NCBI GenBank assembly: GCA_948567375.1
Contig: OX419756.1
Span: forward strand, 57,018,552 to 57,082,551
Direction: 5' to 3'
Origin: Lunularia cruciata
Lineage: Eukaryota; Streptophyta; Marchantiopsida; Lunulariales; Lunulariaceae
Length of the DNA: 64,000 nt
In this document: piece after piece, positions 23,046-35,299 of the stretch
Numbering within the stretch: position 1 is the first letter of the stretch
Layout of the letters: the number at the start of each line of letters is the position of its first letter
Translations under genes and position numbers: made by a program
The notes under the pieces: model-generated
Databases searched by the model: none
The model's input: only the letters and a program-made list of their open reading frames with translations
What the model was told of the DNA's origin: nothing

Positions 23046-25870
23046 ATAGAATGCTTGCCCTATTTTTGTGACTACCTCTCATACTTGTTCAAAATTAAAA
23101 GTTTTATGTGCTTGGTTGTGAAGCAACAAGGGCTAACAATTCTAATCTTTACCTAGTAATGGAATATTGGTCCAAACAAGATCTTTTGTCTGGTTTTGTT
23201 CCCTTGGTCAATAATTATCCTTAAATGACTAGCTTATTAACTAATTGTCACATTTTGTCTTTTTTATGATGAAAGTTGTTCAAGCCTTTGATTTTGTATT
23301 CTAGCTACCCAATAGCATTTTGGAAACCTCTTTAATACCTCTCCAAGGGTCAATATTCTAGCTTTTCCATTGCTTTCACAACCTCAATTACTTTGTAATG
23401 AATAAAAAGAAATTCTTCTTCTTATTCTTATGTGACTTATACTTCAGATTTTAAACTACAAAGTGAATGTGGTCAAATGCCTATAGATCGTTCTTGAGAG
23501 AGAAGAGTGGCATATGGTAAAGTAATCAAAATGTTTTGGTTGATAGGGATGGACTTTCATTTTTCCTTTCATATTCACTTCATATTGCTTCTATTTGGAT
23601 TGTTCCCTCTAAATATACTTTTTTTGGTATTGTAGTTCTAGATTCCTTGTTGTTAGTGCTATTATTTCATAACCTTTGCATAAATTTTCCTTATTTTCCT
23701 CTTGTCTCAGTTGCTCTACTTCTACTGCATGGTCCCTAGTAGGCCCTCAAAACAGCTTTCATGGTTAGTGCTTCTGCAGTACAAGTTACTTTGTCAAATA
23801 ATTCTTGTATACTTCTCTTATATTCATGCACATGCATCCTTTTCATTACACAAGGATAGCAACCTCATTGCTATTGACACTCGCTATGTGTAATATTATT
23901 GTGATCTTTCTATATAGAACACAAAGATGCCTTCATATGAGCAGTTATTTTCTAAGTCACTCTAATCACTTTTTTCTTCTATGATAATTTCCTTTGGCTC
24001 AAGATGCCTTCCTAATTTTGAATCTGTTATTTAAAGTCACTGGTTGGTTTGGAGAATCTTCCTAAATCATCTCAAAGATATGGTTCCTCCCTTCAGAATC
24101 AACACCTATGTCTCACTCTCCATGCTTTCTATTGTTACCTCTGCCTAGTTGTATCTTAGACCCACTTGCCTTCAATCCTTGTATACTCTCTGGATTTGAC
24201 ATTCAAATTTATATCTTTATTTTCTTAATTGGATTCAAGTTGGTCAAGATTTACCATATACTATTAATTTTTCATGTATACCCAATATAAAGTTGTGGAT
24301 CCTTTGATTTGTGGGGTATCCTTATATGGTTTTCAAAAAGCTAGTAGCTCAAATTCGACATTCTAGATTCTAAGCTAGCACACTTGAAGATCATAATTGC
24401 TAGGAGAATAAAATGTACAAGCTTTTACTCAACCCAATAGCCATAAAATTCAATAAAAAATAACATCATCTTGTTGGACTAAGATTACATATTAAAGTGT
24501 TGGAAATTTTTCATATTAAATGTTGAGGCTTTGACAAGGACGCAAAAGATAAAGTACGTCAACAACAAGTTCATTGATGGAAAAGCTTAATAAATAGCTC
24601 GGTTGAATCATATTCTCCTAAGTTTTGGCAAAAAAATATAAGCCAATTGTTACACTTTCATTGTGATATATATTAAGTGATAGGCATTTTCCTTGAATTT
24701 GGCTCCATATAGCCTTGTTAAGGAAAATAAAGCTTCAACTAGGCTCCCTTAAGCCACCCTAGCTTCAGCAAAGCCTCGTTGAGTATATCTAACCTTCAAT
24801 TAGCTTTATATGAAGTTCAGATTTTGAAGCTAGCAAGGCCTTTGATTTGAAGGATTCTTTTGCTTTATCGCAGATATTTGATGAGATTGCTTATTATCTT
24901 TGTATAGTAATTAGACTCCCAAAATTCCATTTTTGGCTAAATTTGAATTTCATGATTAATCTTATCGTTTATACAGTGTAGTACACTATGTACTAATTTC
25001 CATGATTGCAGATGAATTGTGATATTTTTATAAGCTTTCAATGACCATAGTCCACCCATATGGTTAAAGTGTATGCCAAATCAGTAGATAAAACAATTTC
25101 AAAACCAATAAAGAGAGAATCAATGCTAAGCATAAATACACTACAAACTGTACAGATGTATCTTATCCGAGGTAACATCTCTCACTTGTTATACGGCAAC
25201 TTGTTTACATACTTGTTTCACTTTTATTAGTTTAGTATATCTTATAATCTATTTCTGTATAGTAGATCAATAATCATAACCCATGATATCTATTTTAATA
25301 AACTCATTGAATAGTTTTAGATTATGTTCCAACACTTTCACTTTATTTACCATATTTTCTATACTCTCTAAAATCACTAACAATAACCTTAACTTAGTAT
25401 AACTATCATTTCAGATTTTTTAGGATTTAATTTTATTTCAAAAGAAATTAGTTTAAAATGTGATTTACAATCTCAATGTATTCTAACGAAAGCTTTTGTA
25501 TGGTGAAGCAACCATCTTGAAACTGACTACTTTTGTTATTTGAAACTTTACTTACCGAATCCATATGAAATTCCATGAATTTCACCCATTACTCATTCTG
25601 CATATTAAACGTGCTATCTCCAGATGTTGTCTTTATCCATATACAATACTAGTCTTTTTTAAACCTCAACTTATTGAAATAGTCAATTGTGTCTATTGGC
25701 ACAATTGACCCTCTTAGATGTTATTATATTCCATTCACTTGGTGAGTAATGTTTTTCTCGCTTGCAAGTCATGACTTTTGAGATGTAGGTTTTCAATGCC
25801 GGTGGGACACTTTCTTGCCTGGATACTAATTATAGAGATTTATCTGCTATGAGAACAAAAGAGCAGATAT

Positions 25871-28800
25871 CTTGTCAATATTCAATTTTGTGATTTATAG
25901 AAGTCAGAGAAACGGGCTGACTAGTTTCCTATGTCTATGCAAATCCAACCCCCTCATTCTGCAATCTCTACAAAATAGATACCACTCTATAAAAATGAAA
26001 TCGGACGTTGTGAAATTGGAAACCTCCAAGAGAGGAGTTCGTGACGTCCCGCAAACCTGGGGTCAAGAAACAGGAAACAGGTTATTCCAGATATGAAGAG
26101 AAAACTGGGGCGAGTGAAGCACCTGGTTTACACTCTGCGTCCTGGAAGATGACTTCGTCCTGGTACGGTGATGATAAGATGACAATACTAAATTGAATGC
26201 TCAATGTGTGCCGTGGAAACCCAATTAACAGTCCATATCTGTTGTCAACTCCTGGTAATGACGTTAGAAAGTCACAAGCGGACCAGATGAACAGATAAGA
26301 GAAGAGAGAGAGAGTGGCTGTAGGAAATGGGCCCACACGAGCAAGAGTACACATTGCATGCCGTATCCTCCGATAAAACATCATTCGATAAGGAAAATAG
26401 AGATTATTAGAGAGAAAGAAATAAGAGTTAAAAATACAAGACATCACCTGGTCCAAATTAGGCTTTCAACAGCAATCACTCATCTGGGTCAGTACTTCTC
26501 AATCAAGGACTCGATGCTACAGGACTGTGTATGTACTGTACCGTTGAGTTACACTGCTGTGACACAAAATCACAGAACAGGCTTATAGCAGAAATAGTTA
26601 CAGTAGAAAGAGGTTGTGACTATGCCATCAAGGTACACCTGATATTTTCGCCGAGAGCGTGGATGTTTTGTTGCTGCAGTCCTTACCTTTGATTGGTCTA
26701 CGTGCCTGCGGATGGTCTGTCTTGACGCTCTTGTTGCACCTCTGTCCCCAGGCTTTAGCCAGCAGTTTGTAGTTGTCAGGGTCCTCAATCTTTCCATTTT
26801 TTTATCAAGATATACAGGTCATTTCAAGCTCAAGGTTGAAAGCGACCGCGTGCAGGACTGCACGGAAGAACCCCATTCAAGCCCGTGCAAGGAAAAAACA
26901 TAGGTGGTAAAAATGGAACTAAACCCCAATAGTATCGGTAATAGGAAAGATTCAAGGTCAAGTCAAAGTTTTCGCACATCTGTGGCACAGTACTCGCTCG
27001 AGACAAGTGTATAATTACCTTGACAGTTCAAGGTTTGCATGGAATTCACACCACTCACAGTACTGGTCAAGGACCACCCGGCCGTTCCACTCACCTCCAA
27101 CTTCAATTTCCTCAGTCATCATCTTGGAACACAAATGCTTTCGAACCTTGCTCGGAAGAATCAATTCACCATCTGCTTTCATCTTTTGTACAGAGAAGTT
27201 TCAATGTACAGCCCTTATAAATTTACAGAATCACCGCCTGGACTTATAGGACGCTTCGCCCGGATCAATCAGCGAGATCTCTGTTTCACGGTACCAATTT
27301 TTCTTGCACAACTGAACCGTCGAAGCAATCCCAACCGGGGGTCGAGCAAAACACACAAAACGAACAAAACACACCACGATATTGCACCAGTCCATGCACC
27401 AAGCAAGACTTTCTCAAGAGAAATGGACAGTGCTGTGCACAGTTGCTGCAGAATACTATCTATAAAGTAACATAACTTTGCGAGACATTTGAACCACATC
27501 TACCGCCCAAGCAGCCAAATGGTGGCAAATGCATTTGAGCTTCTGTACCTACAGATTAGAGATGTAAAGGAAGAATAAGTAAGACTTAGTGAAAGGAGTT
27601 CGTAAAGGACTATGCAATCTCAACACTACGCTCCGCAGCCCAGAAGTTTATGTTAGTCAAGTTGCTTCTCAAAACGCCTTCACGAATCTTACATTCAAGA
27701 CTAAAGAGGCATTTCGGAAACATGAAACAATTGACAAGAACACTGAACTAGTAGCATTACGAGCTTCAAAATCAGTAAGTACTTTAATCATGTAGAAACC
27801 CAAGTGACAGATTTCATTTTCACAAGGACAAGATGCAATCTGAGATCCTTACGCATGACCGGACTTAATTTTCTCCAAAGCCGGTAACACCCTTTAGTGA
27901 AATTAGGAATTAACATTAATTACAAAGGGAAAGCCCTGGTGAACTCACTGTCAACGAGGACACAATAATCTTTCAAGAGTGTCCGGGCAATGAAGAGAGC
28001 GCTGTTTCTATAACGGTGGTGTACTCCTTTTGTGGCCGGTTAAATTATTGAAATGTGAGGTGTGAAATGTGATTTTTTTTGGACGAAACCGAGAGAGTCA
28101 ACCTCATCTGGTTCACGTAAGCACCGTGAGATGTATTCCGTCCCCGCCAGGCATCACAAACCAAAGGTTGAAAATTGCAATAACCCCCAATAGCCGCATC
28201 TAAATACTGTTGCGTCGACATCCTTCAACTATATTACTCTTTCAGTAGGCCAGAAGTATCTATTGCAGATATGTGTGAGGGCTAAACGGTAACGAATACA
28301 TTCGGTAATCTTCGGTTAACAACGGTGATGCACATCAACCAGTCCAAACCTAGCATGTCGGAACATGCACAAGACCCCTCCATGCAAACACCCCGAACCC
28401 GATGTTATTCGTTGTGTGGTTAAATCTGCAAGACTTGAGCAGGGAAGCCGATTCCAGCGCAGAAACTCTTCAAGACCGTGAATGCGAAGATCAAACCCGA
28501 CAAAGGATATCAACTCCGCAACCTAAACTGCCGGTCTATCAGCGAATCACTATGAAGTAATAGAAGTCTTGGACTTAACAGGTAGGAGGTCACAAATTCC
28601 AGAACATAACGAGAAGTCCCTCATGATTCCAGGTAAGATGATCCACCCAAATCCAAGCGATACTGCTGTTTCGAATGTCATTACTTTGCAGTGTTTACGT
28701 TCCTGCTAGATTTAACAAAATATGCAGTTACATTAGAACGTGTTGATTGCTGGCTAAACAAAGATAAAACGGAAATCATTTGCAAAAATTCAGAATTACA

Positions 28801-29439
28801 CTTTCTGTCTAAACTTTTTTTATATACCAAGGTGCAAACACATGATACAATCAACTAAGGAAACATTGGGATACGATCTTCATATGAAACCAGAAACTGC
28901 AGTAAAATTACCGTTTGAACTTACTGGCAGCTTGTCGGACCGGCAACTTGACTTCAACGGAGGCTCACCATTAATGTTAAGTTTGCCTCTAACGCAGAGG
29001 CTTCAGACCCTGTACAACCAGTATGCCCCTCTTGATACGACAAATTGCTTCCATTTATAATGAGTTATAACTCACAAAGATAATTAGCAGGCGAAGTCTT
29101 CCACGCAGAAATACAGGCACATACACCGAGTCATTTACACAGACGAAACACCTTGTAGGATGGTGAATTACCATACCCACAAATCCTTCTGGAAAAGACA
29201 TCTGCTCAAGATGATGACTACAGTGAGAAAAGTTTGTCACCTTGGAAGCGCGAATTTTGTTTGCTCCTTGCCATAAGGTTTTGTCTGATGTGATTAACTT
29301 CGATAAAGCACCTGTGCTCAGTCTGCATGCATCGCATGGAACGATTCAAGATTCTCCAGTCGAACAGAGTATCGCCTACCAATTCAAGGTCCATCAGACA
29401 TCTCATTTATAGAATCAGCACGGTCACCATAAGAAAAAA
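25871..29439. other. Low-transposon region downstream of the release factor gene
   Basis: Balanced composition, short overlapping open frames, no domain recognised. It contains structured repeat copy D (26842-26928). The part nearest 29440 may be the 3' untranslated region of the release factor gene or hold a further exon; a frame at 29218-29406 (minus) is open but shows no family resemblance. Confidence 0.5.
26842..26928 (-). repeat. Structured repeat SR, copy D
   Basis: On the minus strand: ATACTATTGGGGTTTAGTTC then CATTTTTACC, with the stem kept through G-T wobble pairs, and about 58 bp later CTGCACGCGGTCGC. It lies about 16 kb from copies A to C. Confidence 0.55.
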
Positions 29440-31029
29440 TTACCTCTTTAAATGGCAATGCACTTCATGAGATAGCTTGTCAGATAAATTCATTGCTAAA
29501 CTAATTGCGCAGATTGAAAACCAGCAGGTATTCAGAAATGACGAGACGGGCGACCTAAATTGACATTGACTTGGCAGCAGCGCAATCTTTTTCTGGCCAG
29601 AATATGCTGCAGGCCATAATGAGAACTCAAAGGGACTTTCTAGCCTCTGCACGAACATACGCAAAGCTGAAGATGGCAAGTGGTGCTTGAAAAGTACCCA
29701 AGAGCTGCAGCAGCATCGGCCACAGAGCCTCCAACAGCCTCCAGTAGGTCAAGCACACCTTTCACGCCCTGTGATGTAGTAGTTACCATCAGCGAATTCA
29801 ATTTTAACTCACTCAAGGATAATCGCGAATAGTAAGAGCCGACGCTAAGAAATGTAGCCATGACCAGCTACACTCCAGAAACAACGCGAAGGCAGGGACG
29901 ATGAACAACAGTAGCAAAAAGGACAATCCGAGCATGCTTAAATATTACTTGAGGGAAGTCGGGATGATTTGCACCAATCTTTTGCCCACTTCTGTCCTTC
30001 TTCACACCCTTCTCGAATGGAAGAATGCGCACAACCTCAGGAGGTGGTTTATATCCCTCGAGCTCCACAGTTCCTCGGACTGAAACCATGACAGAAGCTT
30101 AAGATACACTCGGCAGGAACCACTAGACAGACGTGTTTTAAGACATGTTTCAAAGCCTTGTCTGATAAGTACGGCTGTCTTAAACGAGGATGGTGAATTT
30201 AAGATGACAACCTTCTGCGGCAATAAGTTGTCGCAATCGTGCCAAAGCATAAGCACGGTTATTGTGCTGTGAACGATCCTCGCAAGCCTGCCATCCCACA
30301 AGGTTTCAAGTAGTAAAGAAAAAATCATACTTGATCATTTATAGATCAGGAGACACGCAAGAAAACTAAGCAGTTTAGGTCCAATAACAGAGAATCCTAC
30401 TCACATTCATAACAGCCAATTATGGTCAGTTTTCGCATTACAATCTGTGTACGCTTTTCTACAATTTAACTGAGCAGCAAAGCAGACTTATTCAGAGATC
30501 ACCGTTTATGGACCTCCATCATCCAAAATATCAGAGCGAATTTGGATAGTAAGATGAGAGCTACCTGAGTCACTAAACCTGTCGGCAGGTGCTTCAACCT
30601 CACAGCACTGTCAGTTTTGTTACGGTGCTGGCCTCCTGGACCAGAGGCTCTGTAACAGTCCATCTTGCACTGAGCGAACAGTTCTTTGTCCGTGAGTTTC
30701 AAATAGTCTTGTATTGCAGCCTCCGCCAAAGGATTCTTCTCTGGACTTCTTTCATAATTAATCTTCTGGAATTTCCTAAAATCTTCTCTCTCAAACGTTT
30801 CATCATCACCATTTCCTATCTCCAGAGACACAAGGTCAGGGCCATCTGTTGCACGACAGAAACATCTGCACAGTGTTGCTCGACGCGGCGTGGCATAAGC
30901 GTCGAGTCCGACTCTTCGCAGAGTGCCGCGAGTGCACGCAGCTGATGCAAAACGAGGTGCACATACCACGGCCAGTGGACGGGCGATGAGAGTCAGCTTG
31001 ACACTTAACATGTGCACTGCCGCTGCCAT
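29440..31029 (-). CDS. Class I peptide chain release factor-like protein, organellar (5 exons)
   Basis: Ribosome-dependent peptidyl-tRNA hydrolase of the RF-1 domain superfamily. I assemble five minus-strand exons: 31029-30565, 30287-30212, 30079-29949, 29768-29698 and 29500-29440, all introns GT-AG and 132-277 bp long, phases consistent, total 804 nt or 267 residues. Residues 1 to about 60 are rich in Ala, Arg and Ser with few acidic residues, like a plastid or mitochondrial transit peptide. The catalytic GGQ is at 132-134 within [20 protein letters not shown]. Exon 2 carries [16 protein letters not shown], the usual partner motif. The stop-codon recognition domain of full release factors is absent, so it resembles short rescue factors (ICT1/ArfB or PrfH-like) more than RF1/RF2. 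Exons 1-4 are firm. The last exon is less sure: AGAG at its end is followed by GTAATT, a possible further donor, so another C-terminus may exist. Confidence 0.85.
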
Positions 31030-31534
31030 AGCTGACTCACAATTTCACTCCCTGATCATTCCCACAGGAACTGACCGCCATCGCATTCTTGGGATTTCAT
31101 CTTTGTTCCAATTACCTCCTATACGTCCGTTCACTCGACCATTATCCTCTTGTTCTTTCCCACCACAACTTTGTCGAATGCACCATCATCAAAGACATCA
31201 TCTGAATATGTCCGGCCCTAACGCTGGAATTACATCACAAACATGCAACTTTTCCCCCTCCAAGATGTCTGTAGTCTCTATTGGATGCTGCTTTATTGGT
31301 CATCCAAACACCGGAATCCTATCACCATCAGAGGTCTCTTTCTGGACTTCCTCCAAGGTTTTGTGCCCTACAGTATAAGAATGTGCACATTCGTTATTCC
31401 TCTTCGTGAATGTTAACTTCTACGATAAGAAGTGCGTTCAATCGCGAGTACAACCTCCCTTTTAGAGTCCATGCGAGTGAATCTTAATAGGTGATTACAT
31501 GCTTTCTTCAGTGTATGACCTAGGATACAGACTG
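31030..31534. other. Upstream region of the release factor gene
   Basis: Probable promoter and 5' untranslated region for the minus-strand gene; I see no clear TATA box at a fixed distance. A 151-codon plus-strand frame (30923-31378) overlapping the gene start is antisense and shows no family features. Confidence 0.4.
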
Positions 31535-31574
31535 ACTCCGTTCATTGACACTCTTTATTGTCAATGAACGGAGT
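31535..31574. repeat. Perfect 16-bp inverted repeat (hairpin)
   Basis: ACTCCGTTCATTGACA at 31535-31550 and its exact reverse complement at 31559-31574, with an 8-base loop CTCTTTAT. It sits where the low-transposon region gives way to AT-rich DNA. Confidence 0.9.
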
Positions 31575-32304
31575 ATTATTTCAACGCTTGGTTCACTGAG
31601 TATTCTTTTATTCTTTCCTCCATAAGTGCAGTCCTGCGCAAAGAAAAAGTTGACATTTTACATCCACTTGAGTGGTTAGGTTTGTAGTACTAGAGCAACT
31701 TCCTTTTGATATTGATTGTCTTCTATAACGATGCAAGGAAGATGATTCTTTTTCCTGTTCTCTTCTTAACTATCCTAAATTAGTATTGAGTGCCCTATAC
31801 AATATAATTATAATCAGTACTTTTATTTTATGAAATCAAACTTTTGTCTAAATTTGTTTAAGATTTAAATATCTTTAGACGTCTATGGGCGGATAGTAGG
31901 TGTATGCAACATTCTACCCTTGTTTGAGATATTCATGTGTACATGTCATTTTCAAACAAGCCTTATATTGTACGATCTTTGAAATAAGCAACCAATAGTA
32001 TATTAAATAATCTGGCTGCCTTCTTCACGGTTCAAACAAAGATATTTTCCTACATTTACTTAATTAATATCAATAATTACCTGAATTACCCATTATATAT
32101 GCATGCTCCTCCCAAAACTCATTACTATGTTGAAGATGAAAACATTTCAAAGTAAAAAAACACACTAAAAAATTTGTATAATAATAAAAATATTATTTTA
32201 TAAAATAATAGATAAACACATTTAGAAAAAATAAGAATATACTGAAAAAAGAAGCATGAAAAATAATATAATTTGATATATATTCTACATGGAAAGTGTT
32301 GTAC
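31575..32304. other. AT-rich intergenic DNA
   Basis: Increasingly AT-rich, with A-rich runs around 32150-32260. Nothing recognised. Confidence 0.5.
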
Positions 32305-32425
32305 TTATACATCATATATACATCACTACATATCATACATGTTGTCACCGTCAAACACTATAGAGGCAAACATTATAAAAACACAACTCATACAAGAAGT
32401 CCTATGCAAACTTTAAAGTATCACA
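32305..32425 (-). repeat. LTR-start module R1 (B3)
   Basis: Diverged copy of the ~105-bp module that opens B-family LTRs; here it directly follows a decayed polypurine region on the minus strand. The rest of the LTR is missing. Confidence 0.65.
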
Positions 32426-32616
32426 ATCTCTTCCTATTTGACAGTTAGGTTCATCAAACTCCAAATAACCATCTACTCCAAGTATGCAATATGCATTGTA
32501 ATGTATAAAGATCAAGAAGCTAGATGCAACTTTGCTCTATTATTAGTTGCTTGTCTGCAATCTATATAACATAAAGGATGAACTAGCTAAAATTATCAAG
32601 GACAATGAGTATATAG

Positions 32617-32868
32617 TTATTGCACTTGAAGAACTACCATGAGGGAAGGGATAAAACATGCTATATCCCATTCTTTCAAACAATTTTTGTGAGCTAATAT
32701 AATAGCAACTCCACTAGTATAGCTAGATAATATACACCGCAAACCTACACAAACAACTACCAAGTTTAGGTCCATAGTGCCATCAATGTATGGGTAGTGA
32801 CATGATGCAAAATTATAACTATGATCCTTCAAATCATTACCAACATGTTCTTCCAACATAAGGACCAC
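32617..32868 (-). pseudogene. Pol C-terminus with decayed PHD finger (B3)
   Basis: An 83-codon open frame. It retains YPYIDGTMDLNLVVV and GLRCIL (compare PNIDGTMDPSLALV and GLRCMLC in B5), and an IACFIP piece matching the MACLTP part, but most zinc ligands of the finger are replaced (the second Cys is Ser, the CDSC pair is AHKN). Confidence 0.7.
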
Positions 32869-32869
32869 A

Positions 32870-33690
32870 AAAGTAAAATCTCATGCACTCTCAAGAAAAG
32901 GTGGCTTGTAGTTATATCAAGAGTCATCAATGCAATCTGTTGAGATACATATAATCACCATGATGAAACCAAATAATTAAAGGTTTATAAATGCTGCTTA
33001 AAAAGTGATTTAATGTAAAGTATCTTTATGTTGAGAAATCATGAAGTTCTTAAGGCCATTGAAATCACTCTCTAAAAGATCTTTTACCTATTGTGAATAT
33101 GCTCTCACCCATATATGAAGATCATCCTTGTCCAAAATAATAATAAACTCCTAAAGGTAAATCTAGATCTTGTCCATAGAATAGGAATAAGAAGAGAAGG
33201 ATGCTAAGGATGCTTGTTGACTAAATCAATAACCTATAGCCAACCAAGGTAATAGAGATCCTAATCTTCCAAGTGGACTCTTTACAAACCATACATATGT
33301 AATCCTCTTTAATTGTCTAAACAACTCTCTTTGCTAAACTATCTACTTTAAGGTGATCTCAAGATGTATTATGGTGATCAATCAATACCTTGTCACCCAA
33401 GGCATGAAACTCCTCCAATAGCTCTATACCTCAATCAAACAAAAACTTGCTTGGTGTACAAAATTCTATGAATGAATAGGCTAGCCCTTCATTAACTTGT
33501 CAAGAAGTGCTACCAGCTCAATCCACTTAGAGAAGTACTCCAAATATACCAATGATGTCTTTTAATCAATGGTAAAGATCCAACAAAGTCTGAAGTCCAA
33601 CAGTTACCTCATCACATAATAGGTAGTGATGTAACTATGGCTTATGAGAATTAAAGTATTCTCTAACTTAAGTAGAAGCCCAAGTACAAC
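32870..33690 (-). pseudogene. Integrase C-terminal half relic (B3)
   Basis: Collinear with B5 40140-41000: the sequence matching LDDPNVW near 33150 and KWIELVALP near 33520 can be followed, but stops are dense and no open frame exceeds 60 codons. Confidence 0.6.
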
Positions 33691-33694
33691 CAAT

Positions 33695-34350
33695 ATGATC
33701 AAATTGCATGTTGCCATGGTGAAATGGATGAAAAGATGATATTGGATTGGCATGCATTTGCAAATCTTTTTGTATATATTGATTGGGGTTTTGGTGGTAC
33801 CTTTTTTTATGCAAACATGAGGATTTTTTATAGTCTCAAATTTAGAGAGTAGAGATGTTAGGACAAATAAGTAAGGGATTCACGGTGACATGTTAGCAAT
33901 GGAATATCTTTGGATTGGTATTGTGATTGGCTTAGTTGGTGCCAAGGAGAGGGATTGTGTCCTTTGACAAGAAAGGCGGTTTAGGTTGAAGTGCAAACAT
34001 CTCCTTTGGTGTAAGAAGAAATGGAGTGAAGTAGATAAATAGCTTGCTTTAGAGTCATTATTGGTGGTGAGGTATGTAGACCAATGTGCAATAATATGTT
34101 GCTAGATTGGTGGTTTGTGACCAAGTAAGAGCATCATTCAAGGCTCATATGCCATGATTACATCTAATACCCATCATGAGATTAGGTTACCATTGGTATA
34201 TTTTGGATATGGTGCAGCACATCTTTAAGTGGATTGAGTTAGTAGTACTTCTTGAGAAGTCTATTCAAGAGATAGCTTATTTATTCATATATTGGGTTCT
34301 TAATGGCTTTGGTACACAAGCCTATGTCTTGATTGATTAAGTTACATAGT
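33695..34350 (+). pseudogene. Inverted integrase segment inside B3
   Basis: Plus-strand sequence collinear with B1 4597-5340 (protease-resistant landmarks: the zinc-binding region near 34100 and HIFKWIELVVLL near 34220). It repeats part of the integrase already present on the minus strand at 33400-33690, so this is an inverted extra piece and not a simple inversion. Confidence 0.6.
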
Positions 34351-34359
34351 CCTTAGACG

Positions 34360-34690
34360 TGTTTTAATTCTATGAACATTTGTAAAGTCATACTCCTATA
34401 AGGTCCAAGCACATTGAGCAAGCTTGTTGTACTTCATCAATAACTTGAATGGATAATAATCAATGATGAGAATAAAGGGGTTTCCAAACAAGTAACATTA
34501 GAAATGTGCTACTTACATTATTATTAAACATTTTCCCTTATATGAGCTTTATTTTGCCTCAATTGAATTGTTGGAGTGACTAGCATAAGTCGTCACAAAC
34601 TCCTTCACTTTATCATCTTATAGGTGTGTATTGCTCCAAGCTCTAACGTACTCCAATCAATATGAGCTTCAAATGGGTATCCTATATGAA
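34360..34690 (-). pseudogene. RNase H relic (B3)
   Basis: Minus-strand sequence matching B5 41715-41990, including the equivalents of CYLFGNPFTLITDHQ and YSSYEGECLA, with stops. It ends where the A2 LTR begins. Confidence 0.6.
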
Positions 34691-34715
34691 TCTTGTAAGG
34701 ATAAGGAAAGATTTT

Positions 34716-35069
34716 TGTAAGAATATAGAGTTAGAAAATGATTTAGTAAAGGCTAATGAGTTAGTAAATTAAGCCAAATATAGCTAAGAATTCTAAAAAT
34801 ATTCTAGAAGCACCTAAAAAGCTTCTTGGTAGGAAGCTTATAGGTACCTTCAAAGGATTAGTACTTACATACCAAGTTAATTGCTAGCTTAGCTTGGACA
34901 CCAAATAGGTAGCTTCTAGAAGGAAGTTTCTCAAGAGCCTTTTATTGCTTCACTATAAATATCAAAACCCAAGCTCAAACTAAACATTAGGAGTTTCCTT
35001 CATTTGAGAGTTCTATTGTGATCTGTACTCTAATATTCTATTCTTTTATTTCTCTCCTTGGTTTCTTTT
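34716..35069 (+). repeat. 5' LTR of A2 (about 354 bp)
   Basis: Begins TGTAAGAATATAGAGTT, matching the A1 LTR start, contains AGCTTCTAGAAGGAAG-type blocks and a TATA box CTATAAATA at 34953-34961, and ends at the degraded primer site. Confidence 0.7.
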
Positions 35070-35299
35070 TTGGTATTACAACAAGAATAGGATGGATGGA
35101 ATCTATGGACCACCAAATCTATTTTCTCCAAACCATGAAGATTTTTGTGTCTATGTATTACCAAAATATAATTTCACACTTTGGACAAATTTTTTAGAAC
35201 AAGATTATCTTATCTCATAAACACTTGATCCTTTTGATTATAACTTACAAGGAGTGGTAAACTTATTGCATCTATATATTAACTTAGATTAATTGCAAG

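Larger units (their letters stand above)
18561..25870. other. AT-rich region of old transposon relics, no gene
   Basis: About 7.3 kb, very AT-rich, T-biased on the plus strand, stops in all frames. The only coding trace I recognise is a duplicated reverse transcriptase scrap at 22829-23045. It also holds short direct repeats (19164-19217, 20132-20171) and an AT microsatellite (21656-21711). It separates the two low-transposon regions and is probably a nest of very old elements. Confidence 0.55.
32305..34690 (-). mobile_element. Ty3/gypsy element B3, rearranged relic
   Basis: Third copy of the B family, only its 3' part: LTR start module (32305-32425), PHD-region frame (32617-32868), integrase C-terminal half (to about 33690), then a block of integrase in the opposite orientation (33695-34350), then RNase H sequence again on the minus strand (34360-34690). 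Very AT-rich and the most decayed of the copies. Confidence 0.75.

Noticed and set aside
30923-31378. 151-codon plus-strand frame at the start of the release factor gene
   Set aside because: Antisense to exon 1 of a well-supported gene and its promoter; no domain and atypical composition.
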